Made by a program: the position numbers and the translations under genes
Shown: in pieces, positions 1 through 6,290 of the stretch
How positions within the stretch are numbered: the stretch's first letter is position 1
Layout: each line of letters begins with the position of its first letter
Notes under the pieces: model-generated
What the model saw: the letters and a program-made list of their open reading frames with translations, nothing else
What the model was told of the DNA's origin: nothing
Databases searched by the model: none
DNA from: an uncultured Kiritimatiellota bacterium
GTDB taxonomy: Bacteria; Verrucomicrobiota; Kiritimatiellia; RFP12; UBA1067
Assembly (NCBI GenBank): GCA_934654805.1
Contig: CAKUGW010000072.1
Location: 1-16,097, forward strand
DNA: 16,097 nucleotides
Direction of reading: 5' to 3'

Positions 1-72
1 GTCAGTATGCCATTATCCTTACTGAGTAGATTCCTTTCATTCTACAAGTTCAGCCAAGCTTGCTTGGCGCAC
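1..72 (-). mobile_element. 5' end of a group II intron (partial, runs off left edge)
   Basis: Read on the minus strand from position 72, the sequence starts GTGCG, the consensus 5' end of group II introns. It then forms GCCAAGC-TT-GCTTGGC (53-68), then a GTAG...CTAC stem around a GAATGAAAGGAAT loop, then TCAGTA...TACTGA ending near position 2. This order of short stems (GTGCGCC, AAGTAG...CTACT, CTGTAAG-ATAA) resembles my memory of the first part of domain I in Ll.LtrB-like introns. The catalytic domain V and any reverse transcriptase would lie left of position 1 and cannot be seen. The exon-intron junction would be between 73 and 72. Identification is from pattern memory, not an alignment. 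Confidence 0.55.
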
Positions 73-338
73 CATGGATCTTTCCTTTCATTCGTATGTG
101 TTGGGGTGTTGTCCTGTACATGACGCCTGTTGTCGGGCATCCCCGCCTCACAGGCGGAGAGGCCAACTTCCCGGAAGCTCAGCGGAAAGTCTTTCAGGGC
201 GAACTCGCAGTCGAAGTCGAAGCGGTTGACGCCGAGCCCAACGCTCTCCTGCGCGGACGCGCCGCACGCAAGTGCGGACAGGAACGCCCAGACAATCGCG
301 CCGATGAGCTTCACCCGAAAAAGCACAAAAATTTTCAT
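42..338 (-). CDS. Short secreted protein, probably truncated by the intron
   Basis: The frame encodes 98 aa from the ATG at 338. It begins with a clear Sec signal peptide: a basic MKIFVLFRVK stretch, a hydrophobic core, and a GASA-type cleavage site near residue 30. The mature part starts ESVGLGVNRFDFDCEFALKD and is not recognised. The last 10 or so residues and the stop lie inside the putative intron (1-72), so the original product was probably longer, or is restored by splicing. An in-frame ATG at 362 would add eight residues, but the signal peptide reads better from 338. The gene lies 74 bp downstream of the XylR-like regulator on the same strand and could be its target. A TATAAT lies 7 bp upstream of the ATG, and no Shine-Dalgarno is evident. 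Confidence 0.5.
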   Translation of the reverse strand: MKIFVLFRVKLIGAIVWAFLSALACGASAQESVGLGVNRFDFDCEFALKDFPLSFREVGLSACEAGMPDNRRHVQDNTPTHTNERKDPWCAKQAWLNL

Positions 339-345
339 GACAAGA

Positions 346-373
346 ATTATAGCCGAAACCATGAAAACAGTTC
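346..373 (-). promoter_or_regulatory. Possible promoter of the short secreted-protein gene
   Basis: On the minus strand a perfect TATAAT (346-351) lies 7 bp before the ATG at 338. The best -35 at normal spacing is a poor GAACTG (368-373, 16-bp spacer). A TTGCCG (373-378) has a 21-bp spacer. If used, transcription would start at or next to the ATG, giving a nearly leaderless message. Confidence 0.3.
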
Positions 374-412
374 GGCAAATTCATACGTCACGAATCAGCA
401 ACGCCGTTTCCG

Positions 413-1636
413 TCAGCACGCGTGCGCGGATGCCTTCTGCGCCCGGTAGTCGCCCATCGAGACGCCCTCCAGCCGCTGGAAGAGATGGCCGAGATACGAT
501 TCCGTTCGATAGCCGCACATCCGCGAAATTGTCCCAATCGAATGTCCGCTGTAGGCCAGCAGGTGCTTGGCGCGGTCGACGCGCGCCCGGACGACGGCCT
601 CCTTGACGGACATCCCCTTGTATTGCCGGTAGCGCAGATCCAGCAACCGCCGCGAGATCCGCAGCTCGTCGGCGATGACGTTCGAGTCGAGCCCTCGGCA
701 GGCCCGTGCCGCGATGATCTCGTCGATCCGCCGGACGAGCCGCCCCGCCGGCGAACACGGTGCCGTCGACATCCGTCCCGTCACCGTCGGCTCGCCCGCG
801 ACAACCTGGCGCACCCCCGCGCTCCGCCCCGCCACGAGCCGCAGAAGTTCCTGCGCCGCCAGATAGCCCATCTCCTCGAAGTCCGGGTGGATGCTCGACA
901 GCGTCGGCCGCGTGTGGACGCAGAACACCGGATCGTCGTCCACGCCGAGCACGGCCAAGTCGTCGGGCACATGCAGGCCACAGCGTGCACAGGCCTTCAG
1001 GACGAAATCCGCCGTGTAGTCGTTTGCGGCGAAGACGCCCGCCGGCTTCGGCAAGGCCTGCAGCCAGGCCTGAAGCCCAACGGCATCCGTCTGCGGTTCG
1101 CCCTTGAAGATCCGGATGGCGTAGCGCTCTTGCCGCCGCAGTTCGCGCGCGAAGAACGCCCCGCGACTGCGCGACCAGACGCAGGACGGCGCAAAGCCGA
1201 CGAAACCGTGCACGACATAGTTGCCGGCCTCCGACAGCGTCTGGGCGGCGAGTTCGCCAATCCGCTCGGAATCGATGTTGAAGAACGAGCAGCGGTGCAG
1301 TTTCTGTCTTCTGAACGTCTCCTGCGGCCAGTCCAGCCCGACCAGCGGAACCTTCCGTCGCTGACAGAGGCCAAGGCACTCGCCCAGCAGGGCGATGTCG
1401 CGCCGGTTTTCGTCGAAGCAACCGACCGTGCCACAGATCGCCCCGGCGACGGGAGTCGACAGGCTCTGCCGAAACTGCTCAACGTTCAATGCCTCCCGGA
1501 TGATCCGCAGGTCACAATCGACATGCGCCTCCCGCAGACAGCGCATGATGCCGTCGTACTTGTCCCGTCCGTCCCGATAGGCGAACGGCAACGACACGAC
1601 CAGAACTGGTGGCTCGTCACGCATTGGTGTCGGCAT
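413..1636 (-). CDS. XylR-like transcriptional regulator (LacI-type sensor + AraC-type HTH)
   Basis: A 407-aa protein with the XylR architecture. An N-terminal periplasmic-binding-protein-like sugar sensor (about residues 10-275) is followed by an AraC/XylS double helix-turn-helix (about 310-400). Sensor signatures include GVFAANDYTADFVL and VLGVDDDPVFCVHTRPTLSS, typical of LacI/GalR effector domains. HTH signatures include VIADELRISRRLLDLRY and the second helix region ISRMCGYRTESYLGHLF. In this family a sugar or related ligand binds the sensor and the AraC part binds direct repeats near carbohydrate-use genes. The ligand here cannot be read from sequence. The start at 1636 is chosen because the frame fits the family N-terminus; ATG 1624 is an alternative, and neither has a strong Shine-Dalgarno. 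It is divergent from hrpA. The nearest same-strand downstream gene is the secreted protein at 338. Confidence 0.9.
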   Translation of the reverse strand: MPTPMRDEPPVLVVSLPFAYRDGRDKYDGIMRCLREAHVDCDLRIIREALNVEQFRQSLSTPVAGAICGTVGCFDENRRDIALLGECLGLCQRRKVPLVGLDWPQETFRRQKLHRCSFFNIDSERIGELAAQTLSEAGNYVVHGFVGFAPSCVWSRSRGAFFARELRRQERYAIRIFKGEPQTDAVGLQAWLQALPKPAGVFAANDYTADFVLKACARCGLHVPDDLAVLGVDDDPVFCVHTRPTLSSIHPDFEEMGYLAAQELLRLVAGRSAGVRQVVAGEPTVTGRMSTAPCSPAGRLVRRIDEIIAARACRGLDSNVIADELRISRRLLDLRYRQYKGMSVKEAVVRARVDRAKHLLAYSGHSIGTISRMCGYRTESYLGHLFQRLEGVSMGDYRAQKASAHAC

Positions 1637-1668
1637 GATAGACAGAATTCATCTCTGAACTGTCATCA
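1636..1668. promoter_or_regulatory. Near-palindromic operator candidate at the regulator start codon
   Basis: The arms TGATAGACAGAATTCA (1636-1651) and TGAACTGTCATCA (1656-1668) are inverted repeats, apart from an inserted A and an extra AA, around a TCTC loop. The left half recurs as TGATAGACA at 1678-1686, exactly 42 bp (about four helical turns) away. AACTGTC recurs at 1707-1713. The position, against the regulator's ATG, suits an autoregulatory operator. A leader hairpin in the mRNA is the alternative. Confidence 0.45.
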
Positions 1669-1809
1669 ACTTTTAACTGATAGACACCGGCAAAAAGGTT
1701 GTTTGTAAACTGTCCGGTTTTATGATAGGTTAACACTTTCTTTTTGAATTCACTATCATCCCATTCGCGATCTGAAGGATGCGGTTCAGTGTTGCTTTTC
1801 GGGAAGGTT

Positions 1810-1826
1810 TCGGGTAACCTACCCGA
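1810..1826. promoter_or_regulatory. Perfect hairpin in the regulator leader
   Basis: TCGGGTA-ACC-TACCCGA gives a 7-bp perfect stem with a 3-nt loop. It lies in the predicted 5' untranslated region of the regulator, between its promoter (1861-1890) and its start codon. It could be a protein-binding site or a leader hairpin. No T-tract follows in either direction, so it is not a convincing terminator. Confidence 0.3.
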
Positions 1827-1860
1827 GTGTGAAAAGATCCAACTCGAAAGCAACGAAGAT

Positions 1861-1890
1861 AGTATACCACATTGGCTGTCAGATAGTCAA
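1861..1890 (-). promoter_or_regulatory. Promoter for the XylR-like regulator
   Basis: On the minus strand, TTGACT (1885-1890) is followed after 18 bp by TATACT (1861-1866), preceded by TGG, which makes an extended -10. The predicted start is near 1854, leaving an untranslated leader of about 215 nt that holds the hairpin at 1810-1826 and the inverted repeat at 1636-1668. Confidence 0.6.
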
Positions 1891-1921
1891 TTTTCGCCCC
1901 TGCCGTGCCGGCGCGGCGCCA

Positions 1922-1951
1922 TTGACAGCGCGGCGGGCCTTTTGGTATATT
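1922..1951 (+). promoter_or_regulatory. Promoter for hrpA
   Basis: TTGACA (1922-1927), an 18-bp spacer, then TATATT (1946-1951) with an upstream TGG extended -10. Transcription would start near 1958, about 38 nt before the ATG at 1996. The -35 boxes of this and the divergent regulator promoter are 31 bp apart, so they may be co-regulated or compete. Confidence 0.65.
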
Positions 1952-1995
1952 CGCGCCTGCGTCCGAACACCCGGCGCAGCGGAAGACTCGCCCCC

Positions 1996-4900
1996 ATGAC
2001 GCAGACGACGATGACCTACCCCGAAGACCTCCCGGTCTCCGCGCACCGCGCGGAGATCCTCGCGGCCGTGCGCGCGCATCCCGTCGTCATCGTCTGCGGC
2101 GACACCGGCTCGGGCAAGACGACGCAGCTCCCCAAGATGATGCTCGAGCTCGGACGCGGCGCCCGGGGCCGCCGCATCGCCGTCACCCAGCCGCGCCGCC
2201 TCGCCGCCGTGACGATGGCCGAGCGCGTCGCGGACGAGCTGAAGGCCCCCGTCGGGCAGCTCGTCGGCTACCGCCACCGCTACGCGCGCGAGCTCTCCGC
2301 CGAGACGCGCGTCGAGTTCCTGACGGACGGCGTCCTCCTCGCCGAGACGAAGTCCGACGCCCTCCTCCGCGCCTACGACACGGTCATCGTGGACGAGGCG
2401 CACGAGCGTTCGCTCAACGTCGACTTCCTCCTCGGCATCCTCAAGCGCATCCTCGCGCGGCGGCGCGACCTGAAGGTCGTCATCGCGTCCGCGACGATGG
2501 ACACGGAGAAGTTCGCCGCCTTCTTCGCGGCGCCCGTCGTCTCCGTGCCGGGGCGGCTCTTCCCGATCGACATCCGCTACCGCGCGCCCGCCGACGCGGA
2601 CGCGCCCGACCTGCCGGCGGCCGTGGCCGAGGCCGTGCGCGAGCTCCCGGAGCAGGGCGACGTCCTCGTCTTCCTCCCCGGCGAGCGCGACATCCGCGAG
2701 ACGGGCGCGCACCTGGAGACCTGCTTCGGGACCCGCTTCGACGTCATCCCCCTGCTGGCCTCGCTCCCCGCCGCCGAGCAGCGGCGCGCCTTCCGGCTCT
2801 CCGCCCGCCGCCGCATCGTCCTCGCGACGAACGTCGCCGAGACGTCCGTCACGATCCCCGGCATCCGCGCCGTCATCGACTCGGGCCTCGCGCGCATCTC
2901 CCGCTACCTCCACCGCACGCAGGTCCAGCGGCTGCAGGTCGAGCCGATCTCGCAGGCCTCGGCGCGCCAGCGCGCGGGCCGCTGCGGGCGCCTCGGCCCC
3001 GGCACGTGCATCCGCCTCTATTCCGAAGAAGACTTCCGCGCGCGCGAGGCCTACACCGCGCCCGAAGTCCTGCGCGCCTCGCTCGCGGGCGTCATCCTCA
3101 CGATGCTCGACCTCGGGCTCGGCGCGATCGACGACTTCCCGTTCGTCGACCCGCCCAAGCCCGTGATGGTGCGCGAGGGCCTGAAGGAGCTCCTGGAGCT
3201 CGGCGCGATCCGGAGCGGCTACCGGCTCACCGCCGTCGGGCGCACGCTCGCGCGCATCCCGCTGGAGCCGCGTCTCGCGCGCATGCTGGTCGCGGCGAGC
3301 GAGAACGCCGTCCTGCCGTTCGTCCTCCCGGTCGTCGCGGCCATGGCGTGCGACGACCCGCGCCGCCGGCCGATCGACGAGCGGGAGAAGGCCGCGCAGG
3401 CCCACGCGAAATGGCGCGTGCCGAAGTCGGACTTCCTCTCGGCGCGCGCGCTCTGGGACTGGTGGGCGCACGAGACGGACGCGCTGTCGCAGTCCCGGGC
3501 GCGCCGGCTCGCGCAGGCGAACTACCTCGCCTGGCCGAAGCTGCGCGAATGGCGCGACCTCACGCGCCAGCTCGAGGCCCTCTGCCGGCGGCTGGGCCTC
3601 TCCTTCGCCGAGATCCCGCACGGGCAGACCGCGAAGGAGCGGGACGTCTTCTTCGCCGCCGTCCACATGGCCCTGCTGACCGGGCTGCTCGGGCGCCTCG
3701 GCCACTACCACGCGGAAGACCGCGCGTACCGCGGCGCCCACGCCCTGCGCTTCGCCCTCCACCCGGGCTCGGCGCTGAAGCGGGAGAAGAGCCCGCCCGA
3801 CTGGATTGTCGCGGGCGAGCTCGTCGACACGGCGCGCCTCTACGCGCGCACCGCCGCCGTGATCGACCCCGCCTGGATCGAGCCCGTCGCCGGCGACCTC
3901 TGCAAGCGCCATGTCCACTCGCCCCAGTGGGACGCGGCCAGCGGCTTCGTGCGCGCGACCGAGCAGGTCACGCTCTACGGGCTCGTCATCGTCGAGGCGC
4001 GGCGGTGCGACTACGCCCGGTTCGACCCCGCCGGCGCACGCGAGATCCTCTTTCGCCACGGCCTGCTCGGCGGCGAGTTCCCCCAGCCGCCGCCGGCCCT
4101 GCGCGAGACGCTGGACTTCCTCCGCGCCCTCCGCGCACGCGCCGAGAAGACGCGCACGCCCGAGACCTTTGACGAAGGCCGGCTCCTCGCGCACTTCGCC
4201 GCAGCCGTCCCCGCCGACGTCACGAACGCGCCCGCGCTCCGGAAATGGCTCGCGCACGCGTCGCCCGGCGAACTGGACTGCTTCCGCCTGAAGCGCGCGG
4301 ACTGGTGGCCCGACGAGGCGATGTCCGCGCGCGATTTCCCCGACGCGCTCGCGGTCGCGGGCGCGACGCTGCGGCTCACCTACCGCAACGCGCCGGACGA
4401 CCCCGACCGGGACGGCCTCACGTGCACCGTCAGGAAGCGCGACGCCGCCGCGCTCGAGCTGTGGCGCGACGACTGGCTCGTCCCCGGCCTCCTCCGGCGC
4501 AAGGTCTCGTACCTGCTCCTGTCGCTGCCGAACTCCCTTCAGCGGCTCCTCAAGCCGCTCGACGAGAGCCTGGCGATCCTCATGGATCTCCTCGGCGAGC
4601 CGGAAGACACGCTGGAGCGGACGATCCGCCGCGCCGTCCGTGCGCGCTGGGGGTTCCGCATCCCCGACGACGCCTGGGCCCGCGTCCGCCTGCCGCCCTA
4701 CCTCCGCGCGCGCTTCGTCGTCCGCGACGACGCCGACGGACACATCCTCCTCGCGACGCGCGACAAGGCCGCCGCGTGCGCGCTCGGGCAAGGCGAGGCC
4801 GCGCGCTTCAGGCCGCCGCCGCCCGAACGGACGCTCGCCGAGCGGCTGGCCGGCAAGGTGCCGTTCTCCTTCCGCGGCAGGCTGCCGCCGGCCTGCGCGC

Positions 4901-5469
4901 TCTTCCTCGGCGAGCGCGACTGGAGCGAGGAGACGTTCAAGGCCGACGTGCGCGAAGGCGCGATCCGGGCGACGCTGAACGAGGCGAGGACCGACGTCCG
5001 CTCGACCGAGGAGCTGCTGCGCGCCGAGGCCGAGATCCTGCGGATCGTCCGCGAGACCGTCGACGCCGTCCGCGCGCTCGACGCGCAGCTCGCGACGGGC
5101 GACTATCCGGAATCGACCACGGACGCCGTGATGGAAGAGCTCGCCTGGCTCACGTTCCGTGGCTTCCCCAAGGCCGTTCCGCTGGAGATCCTCCGCCGCT
5201 ACGCGCGCTACCTCAAGGCCGCCGGCGTACGCCTTGCGCGCGCCAGGGTCTCGCCCGCCTCCGACCGCGCGAAGGACGCGCGCTTCGCACCCTACTGGCA
5301 GCGCTACCGGGAGGCCCTGAAAGACCGCACCCACGCGGACGCCGCCGCGCTGACGCGCTACCGCTGGCTTCTTGAGGAGTTCCGCATCCAGCTCTTCGCC
5401 CCCGAGCTCAAGACCTTCGAGAAGGTCAGCGAGAAGCGGCTGGACGAAATCGACTTCAGGCGCCCCTGA
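1996..5469 (+). CDS. hrpA: ATP-dependent RNA helicase HrpA (DEAH box)
   Basis: A 1157-aa DEAH-box RNA helicase, somewhat shorter than E. coli HrpA (about 1300 aa). Motifs in order: Walker A GDTGSGKT (35-42), DEAH (133-136), SAT (165-167), TNVAETSVTIPG (278-289) and motif VI QRAGRCGR (325-332). The helicase-associated (HA2) and OB-like regions follow, then the long C-terminal DUF3418-type region that separates HrpA from HrpB. Family knowledge: HrpA unwinds RNA and has been linked to rescue of stalled ribosomes and mRNA processing in the cytoplasm. The ATG at 1996 is preferred over upstream in-frame starts because they lie in or before the promoter, and GGAAG (1981-1985) is a usable ribosome site 10 nt upstream. 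The gene is very GC-rich with strong third-position bias, unlike the region downstream, which marks it as native core genome. It appears monocistronic. Confidence 0.95.
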   Translation: MTQTTMTYPEDLPVSAHRAEILAAVRAHPVVIVCGDTGSGKTTQLPKMMLELGRGARGRRIAVTQPRRLAAVTMAERVADELKAPVGQLVGYRHRYARELSAETRVEFLTDGVLLAETKSDALLRAYDTVIVDEAHERSLNVDFLLGILKRILARRRDLKVVIASATMDTEKFAAFFAAPVVSVPGRLFPIDIRYRAPADADAPDLPAAVAEAVRELPEQGDVLVFLPGERDIRETGAHLETCFGTRFDVIPLLASLPAAEQRRAFRLSARRRIVLATNVAETSVTIPGIRAVIDSGLARISRYLHRTQVQRLQVEPISQASARQRAGRCGRLGPGTCIRLYSEEDFRAREAYTAPEVLRASLAGVILTMLDLGLGAIDDFPFVDPPKPVMVREGLKELLELGAIRSGYRLTAVGRTLARIPLEPRLARMLVAASENAVLPFVLPVVAAMACDDPRRRPIDEREKAAQAHAKWRVPKSDFLSARALWDWWAHETDALSQSRARRLAQANYLAWPKLREWRDLTRQLEALCRRLGLSFAEIPHGQTAKERDVFFAAVHMALLTGLLGRLGHYHAEDRAYRGAHALRFALHPGSALKREKSPPDWIVAGELVDTARLYARTAAVIDPAWIEPVAGDLCKRHVHSPQWDAASGFVRATEQVTLYGLVIVEARRCDYARFDPAGAREILFRHGLLGGEFPQPPPALRETLDFLRALRARAEKTRTPETFDEGRLLAHFAAAVPADVTNAPALRKWLAHASPGELDCFRLKRADWWPDEAMSARDFPDALAVAGATLRLTYRNAPDDPDRDGLTCTVRKRDAAALELWRDDWLVPGLLRRKVSYLLLSLPNSLQRLLKPLDESLAILMDLLGEPEDTLERTIRRAVRARWGFRIPDDAWARVRLPPYLRARFVVRDDADGHILLATRDKAAACALGQGEAARFRPPPPERTLAERLAGKVPFSFRGRLPPACALFLGERDWSEETFKADVREGAIRATLNEARTDVRSTEELLRAEAEILRIVRETVDAVRALDAQLATGDYPESTTDAVMEELAWLTFRGFPKAVPLEILRRYARYLKAAGVRLARARVSPASDRAKDARFAPYWQRYREALKDRTHADAAALTRYRWLLEEFRIQLFAPELKTFEKVSEKRLDEIDFRRP

Positions 5470-5482
5470 ACGTCAGGCCGCT

Positions 5483-5570
5483 GACACGAATTCTCACGAA
5501 TCGAGATTCGTGCAGATTCGCGGACCGCCCCTCTTCCAATCCGTGCCAATCCGTGAAATCCGTGGACACC
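5483..5570. repeat. Cluster of short ATTCGTG / AATCCGTG repeats
   Basis: Directly after hrpA lie CACGAATT, CACGAATC and the hairpin CACGAATCGAGATTCGTG (5495-5512), then GCAGATTCGCGG. Three copies of AATCCGTG follow, at 5538-5545, 5548-5555 and 5557-5564. From memory, tandem AATCCGTG strings of this type recur in intergenic DNA of diverse bacteria, so this is probably a dispersed repeat. The perfect hairpin could also protect the hrpA mRNA 3' end. It lacks a T-tract, so I do not call a terminator. Confidence 0.55.
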
Positions 5571-5816
5571 TTCGCCGGCTTCCCGCTGGAATTTTCCGCA
5601 ACGTATTCTCATTTCAAAAATAACTTCACAAAACAGACTGTTTCCGCTCGTTTTTGCAATGCCAACCTGGGGACAGACCCCGCATCCAAAGGGGATTTGA
5701 GCGGAGCTTCGTTTTTCAAGGTCTTAGCTGCAGAGGTGGCACAAGGCGGGCGCAGAGACGGTTTGCGGTTGGAGTCGAATTTTCAAGCCCCCCTGTTCAG
5801 ACGGGGCGAAATGTGC
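5571..5816. other. Non-coding stretch with small GC hairpins
   Basis: No credible gene is seen between the AATCCGTG repeats and the promoter at 5817. Open frames here lack ribosome sites and have no protein-like composition. The stretch contains the hairpins GGGG-ACAGA-CCCC (5669-5681) and GCCCC...GGGGC (5787-5807). The first contains GGGGACAGACC, a string I associate from memory with REP-like repeats near Y1 transposases in several phyla. Confidence 0.4.
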
Positions 5817-5822
5817 TACAAT
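5814..5822 (+). promoter_or_regulatory. Extended -10 promoter upstream of a structured region
   Basis: TGCTACAAT (5814-5822) is a TGn extended -10 joined to TACAAT. The -35 position carries only a weak TGTTCA (17-bp spacer). Transcription would start near 5829. No start codon with a ribosome site follows for over 400 nt, so the product would be a long leader for the FRG gene or a separate untranslated RNA. Confidence 0.4.
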
Positions 5823-5828
5823 ATCAAC

Positions 5829-6120
5829 GCTTTTCATGTCCTTGGACTCAACTGAAAGGAAAGGCCTGACGGTAGATCGAAACATTTAGACCGGTCGTAG
5901 CACCCAAAACGGCTGGCTTCCCACTTGGGAGGGACGCGCGCTGTCGCGTCCGCAACCGAGGAGCGGGAGATGTGCGGGGTGGGCAACCTAACCCGTGCAG
6001 CGTACGCGAATCAGCGTATGACGCTTGTTGTGAAATCTTCGCCAAAGAATTAGAGTAAGCGGAATACGGTGATCGCGCTGCGTGGTAATCCACGTGGCGT
6101 GCTTCATCATTCATGTTTAC
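5829..6120 (+). other. Hairpin-rich non-coding region, candidate structured RNA or leader
   Basis: Several stems occur in a row. TTTCA/TGAAA (5832-5857) encloses GTCCTTGGAC. GACGGT pairs with ACCGGTC around 5869-5896. CTTCCCA-CT-TGGGAGG lies near 5918-5933. GGACGCG...CGCGTCC is at 5932-5951, CCGC...GCGG near 5950-5966, and CGTGG-TAAT-CCACG at 6081-6094. The reading frames across it give arginine-rich, non-protein-like text. I could not match it to 6S, RNase P, SRP or tmRNA. It may equally be a dispersed intergenic repeat, because the GGACGCG hairpin looks like a mobile mini-repeat. A weak TTGTGA-17 bp-TAGAGT promoter (6028-6056) could serve the FRG gene. Confidence 0.3.
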
Positions 6121-6124
6121 TCAA

Positions 6125-6237
6125 AGGTGTTTGGCGACACCTCACAACAGATGTGAATGTCATGAGACACGCCACTTCATTTTTTCCAGATACGTAGTGT
6201 GCCTCATCCCGATGTGAAGGCACGCCACTTTCTTTTC
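6125..6237. repeat. Hairpin and short direct repeats upstream of the FRG gene
   Basis: The hairpin AGGTGT-TTGGCG-ACACCT (6125-6142) is followed by two copies of a bipartite unit. GATGTGAA occurs at 6150-6157 and 6211-6218, and CACGCCACTT at 6168-6177 and 6221-6230. Each copy is followed by a TTTCC-ending T-rich run. An inverted GTGGCGTG lies at 6094-6101. These sit 55-140 bp before the FRG start codon and could be regulator sites or decayed repeat insertions. Confidence 0.4.
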
Positions 6238-6290
6238 CGCGCCGGGTGGTGGGCCGTGGTGTAAAGAAGCGTGGAAGAGAAGAAGGAAGA

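Noticed and set aside
1744..1995. N-terminal extension of hrpA by 84 codons
   Set aside because: It would start upstream of, and read through, both divergent promoters. The text is unlike helicase N-termini, and the ATG at 1996 has a ribosome site.
1879..5334. Very long open frame antisense to hrpA
   Set aside because: It is a mirror of the extreme third-position GC bias of hrpA. The translation is low-complexity Arg/Glu/Ala/Gly text with no domain, while the plus strand has all DEAH-helicase motifs.
5495..5512. Rho-independent terminator after hrpA
   Set aside because: The stem is perfect but its loop is only two bases and no T-run follows in either direction; it fits a repeat better.
5829..6060. 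6S, tmRNA, SRP or RNase P RNA
   Set aside because: None of the conserved cores I know for these RNAs is present; only generic hairpins are visible.
5848..6114. 88-codon minus-strand frame in the hrpA-FRG gap
   Set aside because: The translation is typical of GC hairpins in a repeat region, with no ribosome site and no known domain. I treat the region as non-coding.
6081..6237. CRISPR-like array
   Set aside because: There are only two imperfect repeats with unequal spacing, and no cas genes are in the window.
6246..6290. GTG start for the FRG gene, 15 codons upstream
   Set aside because: It lacks a ribosome site and adds a basic, non-family tail, while the ATG at 6291 follows a strong purine-rich site.
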